Source: Clostridiales bacterium
Lineage (GTDB): Bacteria > Bacillota > Clostridia > Lachnospirales > Lachnospiraceae
NCBI GenBank assembly: GCA_018365455.1
Contig: JAGZJZ010000030.1
Location: 1-64,000 of the forward strand
Length of the DNA: 64,000 nt
Direction of reading: 5' to 3'
Shown here: piece after piece, positions 43,271 through 51,820 of the stretch
Numbering within the stretch: the stretch's first letter is position 1
How the letters are laid out: each line of letters starts with the position of its first letter
The notes under the pieces: model-generated
The model's input: only the letters and a program-made list of their open reading frames with translations
What the model was told of the DNA's origin: nothing
Databases searched by the model: none
Made by a program: the position numbers and the translations under genes

Positions 43271-43762
43271 TTACTGGCAGTAAAGAACTGCTTCACCCGA
43301 CTCCAGTGATTTTTGAACATCGATTACTCTTTGGTTGGAGCTGCCTCTCCAGTGCAGCTGCTTTGACTGCTTATTACACTCAAACTCTCCATCTACACAA
43401 ACATCCAGATATTGCATAATAGAAGAATGCCGGATACTCTCCCAGGTGGATCCGGTATAGAGCCAGATTGTTTTATGCGGAAATTTGCTGCGAATTTCTT
43501 TTGCCAGCTCTTCTACATCTTTTTTATTCTTTGAATGCAATGGGTCTCCTCCACTGAAAGTGATACCGGATATGTAAGTCTTCTCTAATTCAGCAAATAA
43601 TTCTTCCTTAGCACTTTCGTCAAAAGTTACACCGCCATTTGGATCCCAGGTTATCGGATTGTGACAATCCTTACAGCAATGGGAACATCCCGATACCCAT
43701 AGAACTACCCGCAGTCCGTCTCCATTTAGCATATCGTCTTTTGTTATATTATGATACCTCAC
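43271..43762 (-). CDS. nrdG: Anaerobic ribonucleotide reductase activating protein
   Basis: A 163-aa radical-SAM enzyme. The cluster motif is CSHCCKDC (Cys at positions 1, 5 and 8 of the motif, CxxxCxxC), followed by HNPITWDPNGG and SGGDPL, typical of NrdG. It places the glycyl radical on NrdD. NrdD itself is not in the window. The neighbour dut follows on the same strand. A GAAAGGA box precedes the ATG. Confidence 0.93.
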   Translation of the reverse strand: MRYHNITKDDMLNGDGLRVVLWVSGCSHCCKDCHNPITWDPNGGVTFDESAKEELFAELEKTYISGITFSGGDPLHSKNKKDVEELAKEIRSKFPHKTIWLYTGSTWESIRHSSIMQYLDVCVDGEFECNKQSKQLHWRGSSNQRVIDVQKSLESGEAVLYCQ

Positions 43763-43810
43763 ATCTATCGTCCTTTCAATAACAATATTTAGTAAAAATT
43801 TTATAATTGC

Positions 43811-43824
43811 ACACTATATCGTGT
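43811..43824. promoter_or_regulatory. 14-bp near-palindrome upstream of nrdG
   Basis: ACACTATATCGTGT (12 of 14 symmetric) lies about 50 bp before nrdG. It resembles a NrdR box but is two bases shorter than the usual 16-bp form, so the assignment is open. Confidence 0.3.
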
Positions 43825-43930
43825 TTTTACGCCAGTGATTATCTTACCATTTTCATTCCCTCACGTCAAGACTTAAATCCCCTGCTTGGATTTTGACGGC
43901 AAGATTTCTGCTTACAATTATTCTTGAAAA

Positions 43931-43983
43931 ATCAATAAAACCGGGGAGTAAAGCGCATCCTGGCATGCGCATTCTTCCCCGGT
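43931..43983 (-). terminator. Terminator of trpXYZ operon
   Basis: An outer stem ACCGGGGA / TCCCCGGT with an inner GCGCAT / ATGCGC pair is followed on the minus strand by TTTATTGATTTTT. Confidence 0.8.
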
Positions 43984-43989
43984 ATATTT

Positions 43990-44763
43990 TTAATTTCCAC
44001 ACTCGATACTGATCTCATTAAACAGTTCCAGGATCTCGTCTACTTCCGTAGCTTCTTTTTCTGTCCCTTTTTTATCCAGTATCACATTTCCCTGATGCAT
44101 CATAATCAAACGGTTGCCATACTCTACTGCGTATCTCAGATTGTGGGTAACCATAATAGTTGTGAGATTTTTTTCCTTTACCAGCTTACCCGTTAATTCC
44201 ATAATAATCTCAGCCGTCTTAGGATCCAGTGCAGCCGTATGTTCATCCAGAATCAAAAACTCGATTGGTGTCATGGTAGACATCAGAAGTGCCATAGCCT
44301 GACGCTGTCCACCGGAAAGAGCGCCTACCTTTACATCCATTTTATCTTCCAGCCCCAGATTCAGCTGACGCAGGCTGTCTCGGTAGGAATCAATTCGTTT
44401 TTTATTGATTCCGGGTTTCAAGTTGTACTTTTTTCCCTTATTGTCAGCCAGTGACATATTTTCCAGAATCGTCATAGATGGACAGGTACCCATGGAAGGA
44501 TTTTGAAAAACCCTCCCTATACGCTGATGCCGTTTAAAATCCCTTGCACTTGTGATGTCTTTCCCATTCATCAGGATGCTGCCCGAATCAATATCTATAC
44601 TGCCACAGATAATATTCAGCATGGAGGTCTTACCGGAACCATTGCTGCCAACCACAGATACAAACTCTCCCTGGTTCACCTCAAAATTAAAATTTTCAAA
44701 GAGACACATTTCATTAATCGTACCGGGATTATAATATTTATTAATATTCTTTAATTCAAGCAT
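43990..44763 (-). CDS. trpZ: ABC ATPase, TrpZ-type
   Basis: A 257-aa ABC ATPase. The Walker A is GSNGSGKTS (about 39-47), the signature LSGGQRQAM near 149-157, the Walker B FLILDEHTAAL near 169-179, and the switch His is in TIMVTHNL. It overlaps the permease gene by 8 bp. In Firmicutes this COG1101 ATPase is found with a TrpX binding protein and a TrpY permease, a predicted tryptophan importer. The T-box at the front of the operon supports that. Confidence 0.88.
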   Translation of the reverse strand: MLELKNINKYYNPGTINEMCLFENFNFEVNQGEFVSVVGSNGSGKTSMLNIICGSIDIDSGSILMNGKDITSARDFKRHQRIGRVFQNPSMGTCPSMTILENMSLADNKGKKYNLKPGINKKRIDSYRDSLRQLNLGLEDKMDVKVGALSGGQRQAMALLMSTMTPIEFLILDEHTAALDPKTAEIIMELTGKLVKEKNLTTIMVTHNLRYAVEYGNRLIMMHQGNVILDKKGTEKEATEVDEILELFNEISIECGN

Positions 44764-45640
44764 GTGCCTTCACCTTCTTCTTCCTGTCCATACTGATTAC
44801 TAAAATTACAAAAAACAGTACCGCCGTGATTAATTTCATATCATTTGCCCCAAAACCAAGCTGCATTGCAATTGCCACACAAGCCCGGTATAAGATAGCT
44901 CCTACAATTACAGCCGTTGTATTATTTACTTTCGGGATAAATTTACAAAGATTTACTCCAATGATAACACTCGCCAGCCCAATAACCATAGTTCCGGTAC
45001 CGATTGAAATGTCAAACACCCTCTGCCATTGTGTATAGACACATCCACTTAGTGCCACCAGACCATTTGCGATGGCCAGCCCCAGAATCTTGACTTTGCC
45101 GCTGTCCTTTGCCAGGACGGTAACCAGTGCATGATTATCGCCTGCTGCACGAAGTAAAAACCCGGACTTTGTTTTCATATAGGCATCCAATAATAGTTTT
45201 ACCACCAGTGCCACAATTACGATAATTATTAAAGTCTGATAAGGTACCATAAATTCGGGTACAATTTTCGTTAAAAATGAATTATCAAACATATTGTCCA
45301 TACTAAAGATCGGTACGTTTGCTTTGCCTGCAATCTTCAGGTTAATGGTATATAATGCAGTCATCATGATGATTCCCGACAACAGGTCACGGACTTTGAA
45401 TTTTACATGGATGATGCCGGTCAGCATACCAGCCAGCGCTCCGGCTGCAAATGCGATGGGAAGGGTCAGATAAGGATTTACCCCATTCACCATCAGCGTA
45501 ACTGTTACCGCCGCCCCCAAAGGAAAACTTCCGTCTACCGTTAAATCCGGAAAATCTAATATTTTGTAAGTAATGTAAATGCCTAAGGTCATGATGGCAT
45601 ATATAATTCCCTGTTCTAAAACTCCTATTAGTATGGACAT
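44756..45640 (-). CDS. trpY: ABC permease, TrpY-type
   Basis: A 294-aa permease with eight or more hydrophobic helices (LGIYITYKILDFPDLTVDGS, GAAVTVTLMVNG), of the branched-chain-amino-acid-like ABC permease class (COG4120). It forms the membrane channel with the ATPase encoded next. It lies 37 bp after the substrate-binding gene. Confidence 0.88.
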   Translation of the reverse strand: MSILIGVLEQGIIYAIMTLGIYITYKILDFPDLTVDGSFPLGAAVTVTLMVNGVNPYLTLPIAFAAGALAGMLTGIIHVKFKVRDLLSGIIMMTALYTINLKIAGKANVPIFSMDNMFDNSFLTKIVPEFMVPYQTLIIIVIVALVVKLLLDAYMKTKSGFLLRAAGDNHALVTVLAKDSGKVKILGLAIANGLVALSGCVYTQWQRVFDISIGTGTMVIGLASVIIGVNLCKFIPKVNNTTAVIVGAILYRACVAIAMQLGFGANDMKLITAVLFFVILVISMDRKKKVKAHA

Positions 45641-45677
45641 ATCTCTACCTCTGTTATCCTACGATTTTTGACTTTTT

Positions 45678-46832
45678 CTATTGTGCTGTAATTTCCGTGA
45701 AAGTTTCTACCGCTCTTCCTTTTGTATCATCACTGATTGTAATGCCAAGGTTTTCTGCTGCTTTGGTATTCAGGTACAGACTGCTTTCTGAAATTGTTTC
45801 AAATTTCATATCGCTGGCTTTGGCATCGCCTTTTAACACTTTTGCGGCCATTCTTCCGGTCTGTTTACCAAGTTCAATATATTCAATTCCTTCGGATGCC
45901 ATGCAGCCAATTTTTACCTGTTCAATCTCACTTCCGAATACGGGAATGTTTTTCTTGGATGCCTTATCTAATATCGTAGGAAGTGCACTTACCACGGTGT
46001 TGTCAGTCAAGTTGTTCAGGCAGTCTACTTTTGCTAATAACGTATCTGCTGCTGATGGAACATCTGCAATGGTTGCCACTCCGGCTGTTTCCAGGGTAAA
46101 ACCGTATTTTTCTACTAAGGATTCATATTCTTTGATACTGCTTTCTGAGTTTACTTCGCTGGTTGTATATAAGATACCGATGGTTTTTGCTTCGGGAAGC
46201 AATTCACGGATCATTTTCAGCTGTGCTTCTACCGGAAGTTTATCGCTGGTACCTGTCACATTTCCGGTGGGTATCTGGTCTTCTTGGGCAAGCTCTGCTG
46301 CGACCGGGTCCGTAACGGCTGTGTAAATGGTCGGAATATCTGTTTTCATTGCGGCATTATAACATGCCTGTGCACTTGGTGTTGCAATTGCGCACATCAG
46401 ATCTACCTTATTTGCTACAAACCCCTGTGCGATGGTATTAGCATTTCCCATGTCCGCTTCTGCATTCTGATAATCCACCTCGAGGTTTTTCCCTTCTACA
46501 AATCCCTCTTCTGCAAGGCCTTGCAAAAATCCTTCCCGGCAGTTCTCAAGGGAACCATGCTGTGCAAATTGGGCAATACCGATTTTAAAAGACCCTTCCA
46601 CTAATTCACCGGAGACCGCCCCTGCACTGTCACCATCAGCTGTTTCGTCATTATTTGCTTCCGTTCCCGCATCTGTTGCATCCATGCTTCCTGCTTCCGT
46701 TTCAGATTTGCCGTATGCACTTGATGATGCTGATTCTGTTCCGGCAGCCCCGTTTCCCGTAGAACCACATCCTGCTGTCAGTGCTGCTGCCATTGCCACG
46801 CTTAAAATAGTAACTAAAATTTTCTTTCTCAT
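45678..46832 (-). CDS. trpX: ABC substrate-binding lipoprotein, TrpX-type
   Basis: A 384-aa lipoprotein: MRKKILVTILSVAMAAALTA then GCG, with the lipid Cys at about 22. Residues about 35-75 are a Ser/Ala/Glu/Asp linker to the membrane. The rest is a COG2984 / ABC_sub_bind fold (FKIGIAQFAQHGSLENCREG, TIYTAVTDPVAAELA, MIRELLPEAKTIGILY). It is the first gene of the three-gene operon. GAAGGAG lies 8 nt before the ATG, and the T-box leader lies 100 bp upstream. It would capture tryptophan outside the cell; the ligand is inferred from the T-box and family. Confidence 0.88.
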   Translation of the reverse strand: MRKKILVTILSVAMAAALTAGCGSTGNGAAGTESASSSAYGKSETEAGSMDATDAGTEANNDETADGDSAGAVSGELVEGSFKIGIAQFAQHGSLENCREGFLQGLAEEGFVEGKNLEVDYQNAEADMGNANTIAQGFVANKVDLMCAIATPSAQACYNAAMKTDIPTIYTAVTDPVAAELAQEDQIPTGNVTGTSDKLPVEAQLKMIRELLPEAKTIGILYTTSEVNSESSIKEYESLVEKYGFTLETAGVATIADVPSAADTLLAKVDCLNNLTDNTVVSALPTILDKASKKNIPVFGSEIEQVKIGCMASEGIEYIELGKQTGRMAAKVLKGDAKASDMKFETISESSLYLNTKAAENLGITISDDTKGRAVETFTEITAQ

Positions 46833-46935
46833 AATAATTTCTCCTTCTTTTCATTAATTTTGATTAATAGTATCAAACAATCACAAAACTAATGGGAACG
46901 TTAATCTGGCTGCTTTGTGTTCCTTATAAATACAC

Positions 46936-47272
46936 AAAAAAACCGCCCCAAGCCTTCGCTTGAGACGGTAATAATATCGTATTATTATCGCGGTACCACT
47001 CAAATTAACATAATGTCCACTTTCGCATGTACTATCATACACTCCTGATTGATAACGGGTTCGGTTCCCGACAGTGCCTACTCTTCTGATACCGGATCAC
47101 ACCGCTATCTTCTATTTCAGACTGCCCTCGAAAGTCCATTCGGCAAACCACTCAATACTGCAATCACACCACCTGCAGCTCTCTGCAATTTTGTTGATAA
47201 GCTTACTACTCTTTCTCATCGGTTTTGCTTTTTGTTTTTTTCATTCTAATACTAATTGGTAGGTGTTGTCAA
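46936..47272 (-). promoter_or_regulatory. T-box riboswitch, probable Trp specifier
   Basis: The promoter has TTGACA (47267-47272) and TAGAAT (47243-47248), 18 bp apart. The leader has the stem I features GAGTAGTAA and AGAGAG, then GAATGGACTTTCGAG, in which TGG at 47136-47138 fits the specifier position. TGAGTGGTACCGCG (46989-47002) is the T-box sequence that pairs with the uncharged tRNA acceptor end. A terminator (CCGTCTCAAGC GAAG GCTTGGGGCGG) plus seven T lies at 46936-46968. Uncharged tRNA would favour the antiterminator and turn on trpXYZ. Confidence 0.88.
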
Positions 47273-47660
47273 GTGTTTTTTAATATTTTTCTATCAATGG
47301 GTCTCCTTCTTGAAAACTCACCCGCTCAGATATTGTAGAAAGTGCTTTTTCCCTCACCAGAGGCCTCACATCTGCTGCGCCGCTTTCTTATGCTTCTCTA
47401 TGCTGCCCATTCAAAAATAAACGAACTTCCCAAACATTTATTTTTTTATACACTCATATCATTCAATCTTTCACAATAATTTTTCATTTATATGAAAAAT
47501 ATTGTTCTTTTTTACTACTTCTCTTCTATTCTAACCGAAATCATCCAAGCCATATCCTGCTCAAAATCCAAAAACTGACGATTGGTCATTTTTGTATTGT
47601 ATTGCCGATTCTTTCGTGCTAAAATATCCCTATCTTAATTTAGAAAGGCAATGACGTTAT
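47273..47660. other. Intergenic region before 164-aa membrane gene
   Basis: A stem of about 13 bp at 47474-47504 (CAATAATTTTTCAT / ATGAAAAATATTG, one bulge) is followed by TTCTTTTTT. A promoter with -10 TAAAAT near 47622 and a poor -35 serves the plus-strand gene. No coding frame is recognised. Confidence 0.4.
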
Positions 47661-48155
47661 ATGGAAGACTTTAATCTTTTTTTAGATGAATTATTTCTGG
47701 ATATGCCTGATACCAAAGAAACGAGAGCCGCTAAGCAGAATCTGCTTCTATATCTGCAATCCGATTATGAACAACGGCTTCTTGAGGGAAAAACATCCAG
47801 AGAAGCATTGGTGGAATCACTGATTTATTTTGGTGCCAGGGAAAATATTGAAAAAGAAGTGGCGCATCAGGAATTCATCAGCTCTTACAATCGCTTCCGT
47901 GAAAAATATCCACGGTTAATCCGGTGGGGATTTTTGGCGATTCTTATCATACCGGCTGTTTTTTTAATTCTTATGTTTAGCCTGGAATCAAAACTGAATT
48001 TTCTAACTGCCTGGATTGTATCGATTATTCTTTCCGCCGGCTATTTAATCTGCGTGGAGTACATTGATTATCGTTATAAACGTAAGCTCCACCTGACCGA
48101 GCCTGAACCGGAGCTGGACGGTAACGGTATGCTTGAAAAAATCAACAAATTATAA
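47661..48155 (+). CDS. Small two-helix membrane protein, DUF1700/HAAS-like
   Basis: A 164-aa protein. Residues about 1-85 are helical and soluble (FNLFLDELFLDMPDTKETRA), followed by two membrane helices (about 93-113 and 120-138). An N-terminal helical domain in front of membrane helices is typical of HAAS/DUF1700-type membrane proteins. Its stop overlaps a possible start of the next gene (TAATG), so it is coupled to the YhgE protein. Function is unknown; it may assist that protein. Confidence 0.7.
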   Translation: MEDFNLFLDELFLDMPDTKETRAAKQNLLLYLQSDYEQRLLEGKTSREALVESLIYFGARENIEKEVAHQEFISSYNRFREKYPRLIRWGFLAILIIPAVFLILMFSLESKLNFLTAWIVSIILSAGYLICVEYIDYRYKRKLHLTEPEPELDGNGMLEKINKL

Positions 48156-48166
48156 TGGAGGCTGAA

Positions 48167-50332
48167 ATGAAAAAAATATTTAGAATTTATGTTCGGGATT
48201 TATCCCGTCTCAGTAAGAATGTAATGGCTATGATTGTGGTAATCGGTGTCAGTATTATTCCTGCATTATATGCCTGGTTTAATATCGCTGCAAACTGGGA
48301 TCCCTATGGAAGTACTTCCGGTATTAAAGTAGCCGTTTCCAACGAAGATAAAGGCTGGAAAATGGATAGGATGAATCTGGATGTGGGTTCTCAGATTATG
48401 GATAATCTAAAAGCAAATGATCAGATCGGCTGGGAGTTTACGGATACACAATCGGCCGTAGACGGCGTGAAATCCGGCAAATACTATGCTGCCGTAGTTA
48501 TCCCTGAGGATTTCAGCAAAAAAATATCCAGTATACTTTCTACGAACATTGAAAGTCCGAAGATCCAATATTATATCAATGAAAAAAAGAATGCAATTGC
48601 TCCCAAGATCACAGATAAAGGCGTAGGCGTTATTCAACAGCAGGTTAACAGTACCTTTATCAGCGTAGCTACCGAAACCATTGCCGGAATATTAAATACT
48701 ACAACCGGGGATTTACAGGAAAACGGCAATACCCTGATCGACCGTCTGATTAACGTAATGCAGGTGGTGGATTCGGATTTAAGCCAGTATAGTTCTACAA
48801 TAGATGCATTTTCAGAAACAATTGACGGTGTGAATACACTACTCTCCACAACAAAGCTGACTTTGCCGGATCTCAGTTCCACACTGGAAAACGGTACACA
48901 GACAATCAACGATTCCCAGTCCGTGCTGGATACATCCAAGTCCTCTTTAAACAGCGTAAACCAGTCATTTGGCAATGTATTGAACTCGGCGCAGGATATA
49001 TACGATTCCATTTCAAATACTGCCTCACAGGCATTTGGGGATATTAATAATGATATTTCCGATGCGGCGGGGCAGCTTGCACAGACAACCCAGCTTGCCC
49101 AGGCAATCATTGATATGAATACGAAAAATATCAACATTCTGACCGATCTCAATGCCCAGCTGCCGGAACCAAAAGATGAGATTAACAATCTGATTGATAA
49201 ATTAAATACATCCAGCCAAAATCAGCAGTCCATTATTGATAAAATAAATGCAACCAGTGAAAGTATTAAAAATGCTTCTGACATCAGCAGTGAAACCCGT
49301 AATTCTATTTCCTCTGTAATATCCGGGAGTAAAGACGAGATTTCGGGCATCCGCGCCTCATACATGAATTCGGTACAGCCCATGCTGGATAATCTGATGG
49401 ATGAAATCACAAAAACCGGCAGTGACCTTTCCGGACTGTTACAGAGTACCAATGGCAGCCTCAGTAATCTGGATGGTATTTTTGATGGTATGAGCTCTTC
49501 TCTTACCTCCGGTCAAAAGGCTTTGTCCAGCACAAAAGATGTAATCGGCAGCACCCACGATAAAATACAGAATATTATTTCCCAGTTGAATTCCGTAGGG
49601 AAAGATAAGAAGCTTCAGAAATTAATGGAGATTATACAAAATGACCCAGATCTCATGGGCAGTTTTATGTCATCCCCGGTACAGCTGGAAACGACCTCTT
49701 TTTATCCCATTGAGAATTACGGTTCTGCAATGGCACCATTTTATACTACTTTAGCTATCTGGGTTGGGGGCATTGTTCTGGTTGCTATTTTAAAGGTCCG
49801 GGTAGACGAAGATGAAAAGCTGAAGAATTTACGCCCATCCCATTGTTACCTGGGAAGATATCTGCTTTTCATGACATTGGGGCTGATTCAGGCGTTTATT
49901 ATCTGCATGGGGGATCTGTATTTCCTTGAGATACAATGCAAAGATCCGCTGCTGTTTGTTGCCGCTGGGCTGTTATCCAGCTTTGTATATACGAATATTA
50001 TCTACACGCTGACCGTTTCATTTGGAGATATTGGCAAGGCACTGTGTGTCATTTTACTGGTGATTCAGATTGCCGGCGCCGGAGGAACCTTCCCCATTGA
50101 AGTGACTCCCCGGTTTTTCCAGAATGTATATCCCTTCCTGCCATTTACCTATGGGATCAATGCAATGAGAGAGACGGTTGCCGGTATCTATGGCAGCAAC
50201 TATATCAAAGATCTGCTTCATCTTCTGGTATACGTACCACTTGCCCTGATGCTGGGTCTGATCTTACGAAAACCGCTGATCCGGCTGAATATATTCTTTG
50301 AAAAACGGCTTGAAGATACACATTTGATGTAA
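48167..50332 (+). CDS. YhgE/Pip-family membrane protein
   Basis: A 721-aa protein. GGAGG lies 5 nt before the ATG at 48167, which was chosen over an ATG four codons earlier. The N-terminal helix (NVMAMIVVIGVSIIPALYAW) and FNIAANWDPY are the YhgE/Pip signature. A long extracellular stretch (about 200-490) is Ser/Thr/Asn/Asp-rich and coiled-coil-like. The C-terminus holds five or so helices of the ABC-2 type. Relatives are EsaA-like proteins and phage-infection proteins; their molecular role is not settled. Type VII secretion genes are not seen nearby. Confidence 0.88.
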   Translation: MKKIFRIYVRDLSRLSKNVMAMIVVIGVSIIPALYAWFNIAANWDPYGSTSGIKVAVSNEDKGWKMDRMNLDVGSQIMDNLKANDQIGWEFTDTQSAVDGVKSGKYYAAVVIPEDFSKKISSILSTNIESPKIQYYINEKKNAIAPKITDKGVGVIQQQVNSTFISVATETIAGILNTTTGDLQENGNTLIDRLINVMQVVDSDLSQYSSTIDAFSETIDGVNTLLSTTKLTLPDLSSTLENGTQTINDSQSVLDTSKSSLNSVNQSFGNVLNSAQDIYDSISNTASQAFGDINNDISDAAGQLAQTTQLAQAIIDMNTKNINILTDLNAQLPEPKDEINNLIDKLNTSSQNQQSIIDKINATSESIKNASDISSETRNSISSVISGSKDEISGIRASYMNSVQPMLDNLMDEITKTGSDLSGLLQSTNGSLSNLDGIFDGMSSSLTSGQKALSSTKDVIGSTHDKIQNIISQLNSVGKDKKLQKLMEIIQNDPDLMGSFMSSPVQLETTSFYPIENYGSAMAPFYTTLAIWVGGIVLVAILKVRVDEDEKLKNLRPSHCYLGRYLLFMTLGLIQAFIICMGDLYFLEIQCKDPLLFVAAGLLSSFVYTNIIYTLTVSFGDIGKALCVILLVIQIAGAGGTFPIEVTPRFFQNVYPFLPFTYGINAMRETVAGIYGSNYIKDLLHLLVYVPLALMLGLILRKPLIRLNIFFEKRLEDTHLM

Positions 50333-50362
50333 ATATAATATCGAATTAAGGGAGGATTTGTA

Positions 50363-51727
50363 ATGAAAAAACTAGAAAAAATGATGATGCTTTTTACCCT
50401 GGCATTCTGCCTTGCTTTCACAATGGGGCTTGCGGTTTGTGCTGCTGAGAAACCGGTAACCGGCGGAAGCAGTCCTAAATCTGCCGCTGAATTAGAATAT
50501 AATATCCGCTATATGGACCGTCTGGAGGATGCGGTCCCCCACAGTAAGTGGTACCAATTTACTTCCACCAGCCAGGATGCCTATTATAATATTACCTGCA
50601 AAAACTTAAGTATTCCAACGGGATTACTTGCAGTATCCCAGCCGGATTTTGTACTTCGTACCGAAAATTTAATTGATCTGAATAACAGCCGCATTCACTT
50701 AAAAGAAAATGAACAGGGTAATATTAACCTGAAATTAGAGAAAAATACAACTTATTATATATCGGTAAATCCGGGAATCAACCCATCCAAAAATACCGGA
50801 CAGTACAGTATACAGATCCGTTACCGTAATGACGCTGTCAGCGATATTTCAAGCCAGGCATCCAATGCTGCTCTGGGACAAAAATATACCTCTTCCCTGG
50901 ATGGCAACGGTGATATTGACTGGTATCAGTTCAAAGCTCCTTCAGACGGAACCTATCATATCAGTTTTACCAACCACAACATGGAAACCGGTGCCCTGGA
51001 TTCCCAGAAAGCAAATATGTATGTCTGCACGCCTTTTGAAGAACAGCTCTATCAGGAGAGCGCCGGGAAAGGAGAAACAAAGACGCTTACCTGCAGCCTG
51101 AATGCCGGGCAGACCTATCTGCTGAAAATTACCATGGGAACGAATAAGCGAACCAATACCGGAGATTATTCCTTCAAGATCTGGAAAGATGTTCCGGTCT
51201 CTTCCGTTACTATCAAACAGGGTAAAACCATTACCCTGGTAAAAGGAAAAACAAAACAGCTTCAGGCGGTGGTTTTACCCCAGTCAGCGACGAATCGATC
51301 GGTATCCTGGACATCCAGGAATAACAAAATAGCGAAAATCTCAAAATCAGGTAAGATTACCGCAAAAAATTATGGAATTACTAAAATCATCTGTACATCA
51401 AAGCAGGAAAATCATAAAAAATCGGTCTGTACGGTTAAAGTGGTACCTGTAAAGGAAAAAATAACGAGAATATCCGGGGAAGCCGGTAAAAACCTGCACA
51501 TTACATGGAAGAAACAAACCGGAGTTACTTCTTATCAACTATACCGATCTGTTAATAAAAAGAAAGGATTCACCCGGATTGCAACCGTAAAAAACAATTG
51601 CAGTTATACCGACAAAAAAGTGAAGCCTAAGAACGTTTACTATTATAAGGTGCGTGCCTGTAAAATGAAAGGAGATACAAAGCTCTATGGTAAATTTTCT
51701 GATGTTCGTTATGGAAAATTAAAATAA
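50363..51727 (+). CDS. Secreted protein with Ig-like and Fn3-like domains
   Basis: A 454-aa protein. The signal peptide (MKKLEKMMMLFTLAFCLAFT) is cut near VCAAE. Two similar beta domains follow at about 45-155 and 165-275 (YQFTSTSQDAYYNITCKN; WYQFKAPSDGTYHISFTNHN), resembling PPC-type domains. A BIG2-type Ig-like domain lies near 285-365 (GKTKQLQAVVLPQSATNRSV) and a fibronectin-III-like domain near 370-450 (YQLYRSVNKKKGFTRI). No anchor signal is present. It has a GGAGG site and is probably transcribed with the YhgE gene. It may bind glycans or peptides at the cell surface. Confidence 0.82.
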   Translation: MKKLEKMMMLFTLAFCLAFTMGLAVCAAEKPVTGGSSPKSAAELEYNIRYMDRLEDAVPHSKWYQFTSTSQDAYYNITCKNLSIPTGLLAVSQPDFVLRTENLIDLNNSRIHLKENEQGNINLKLEKNTTYYISVNPGINPSKNTGQYSIQIRYRNDAVSDISSQASNAALGQKYTSSLDGNGDIDWYQFKAPSDGTYHISFTNHNMETGALDSQKANMYVCTPFEEQLYQESAGKGETKTLTCSLNAGQTYLLKITMGTNKRTNTGDYSFKIWKDVPVSSVTIKQGKTITLVKGKTKQLQAVVLPQSATNRSVSWTSRNNKIAKISKSGKITAKNYGITKIICTSKQENHKKSVCTVKVVPVKEKITRISGEAGKNLHITWKKQTGVTSYQLYRSVNKKKGFTRIATVKNNCSYTDKKVKPKNVYYYKVRACKMKGDTKLYGKFSDVRYGKLK

Positions 51728-51740
51728 GTTGAATAGAAAA

Positions 51741-51794
51741 AAGAAACAGCCAGTTGACACCCCCTATAGGGGAACTCACATCTGACTGTTTCTT
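51741..51794. terminator. Bidirectional terminator, secreted protein / pnp
   Basis: AAGAAACAGCCAGT pairs with ACTG(T/A)-type sequence TCTGACTGTTTCTT across a GC-rich inner hairpin, between convergent genes. Confidence 0.7.
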
Positions 51795-51820
51795 CTCATT
51801 TAAGAGGATAAATTGATAAA

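Noticed and set aside
43811..43824. NrdR box before nrdG
   Set aside because: The palindrome is two bases shorter than the usual box and single, so it is listed only as a palindrome.
45697..46326. 209-aa plus-strand frame opposite trpX
   Set aside because: No ribosome site or recognisable protein; it mirrors a Ser/Thr/Ala-rich gene.
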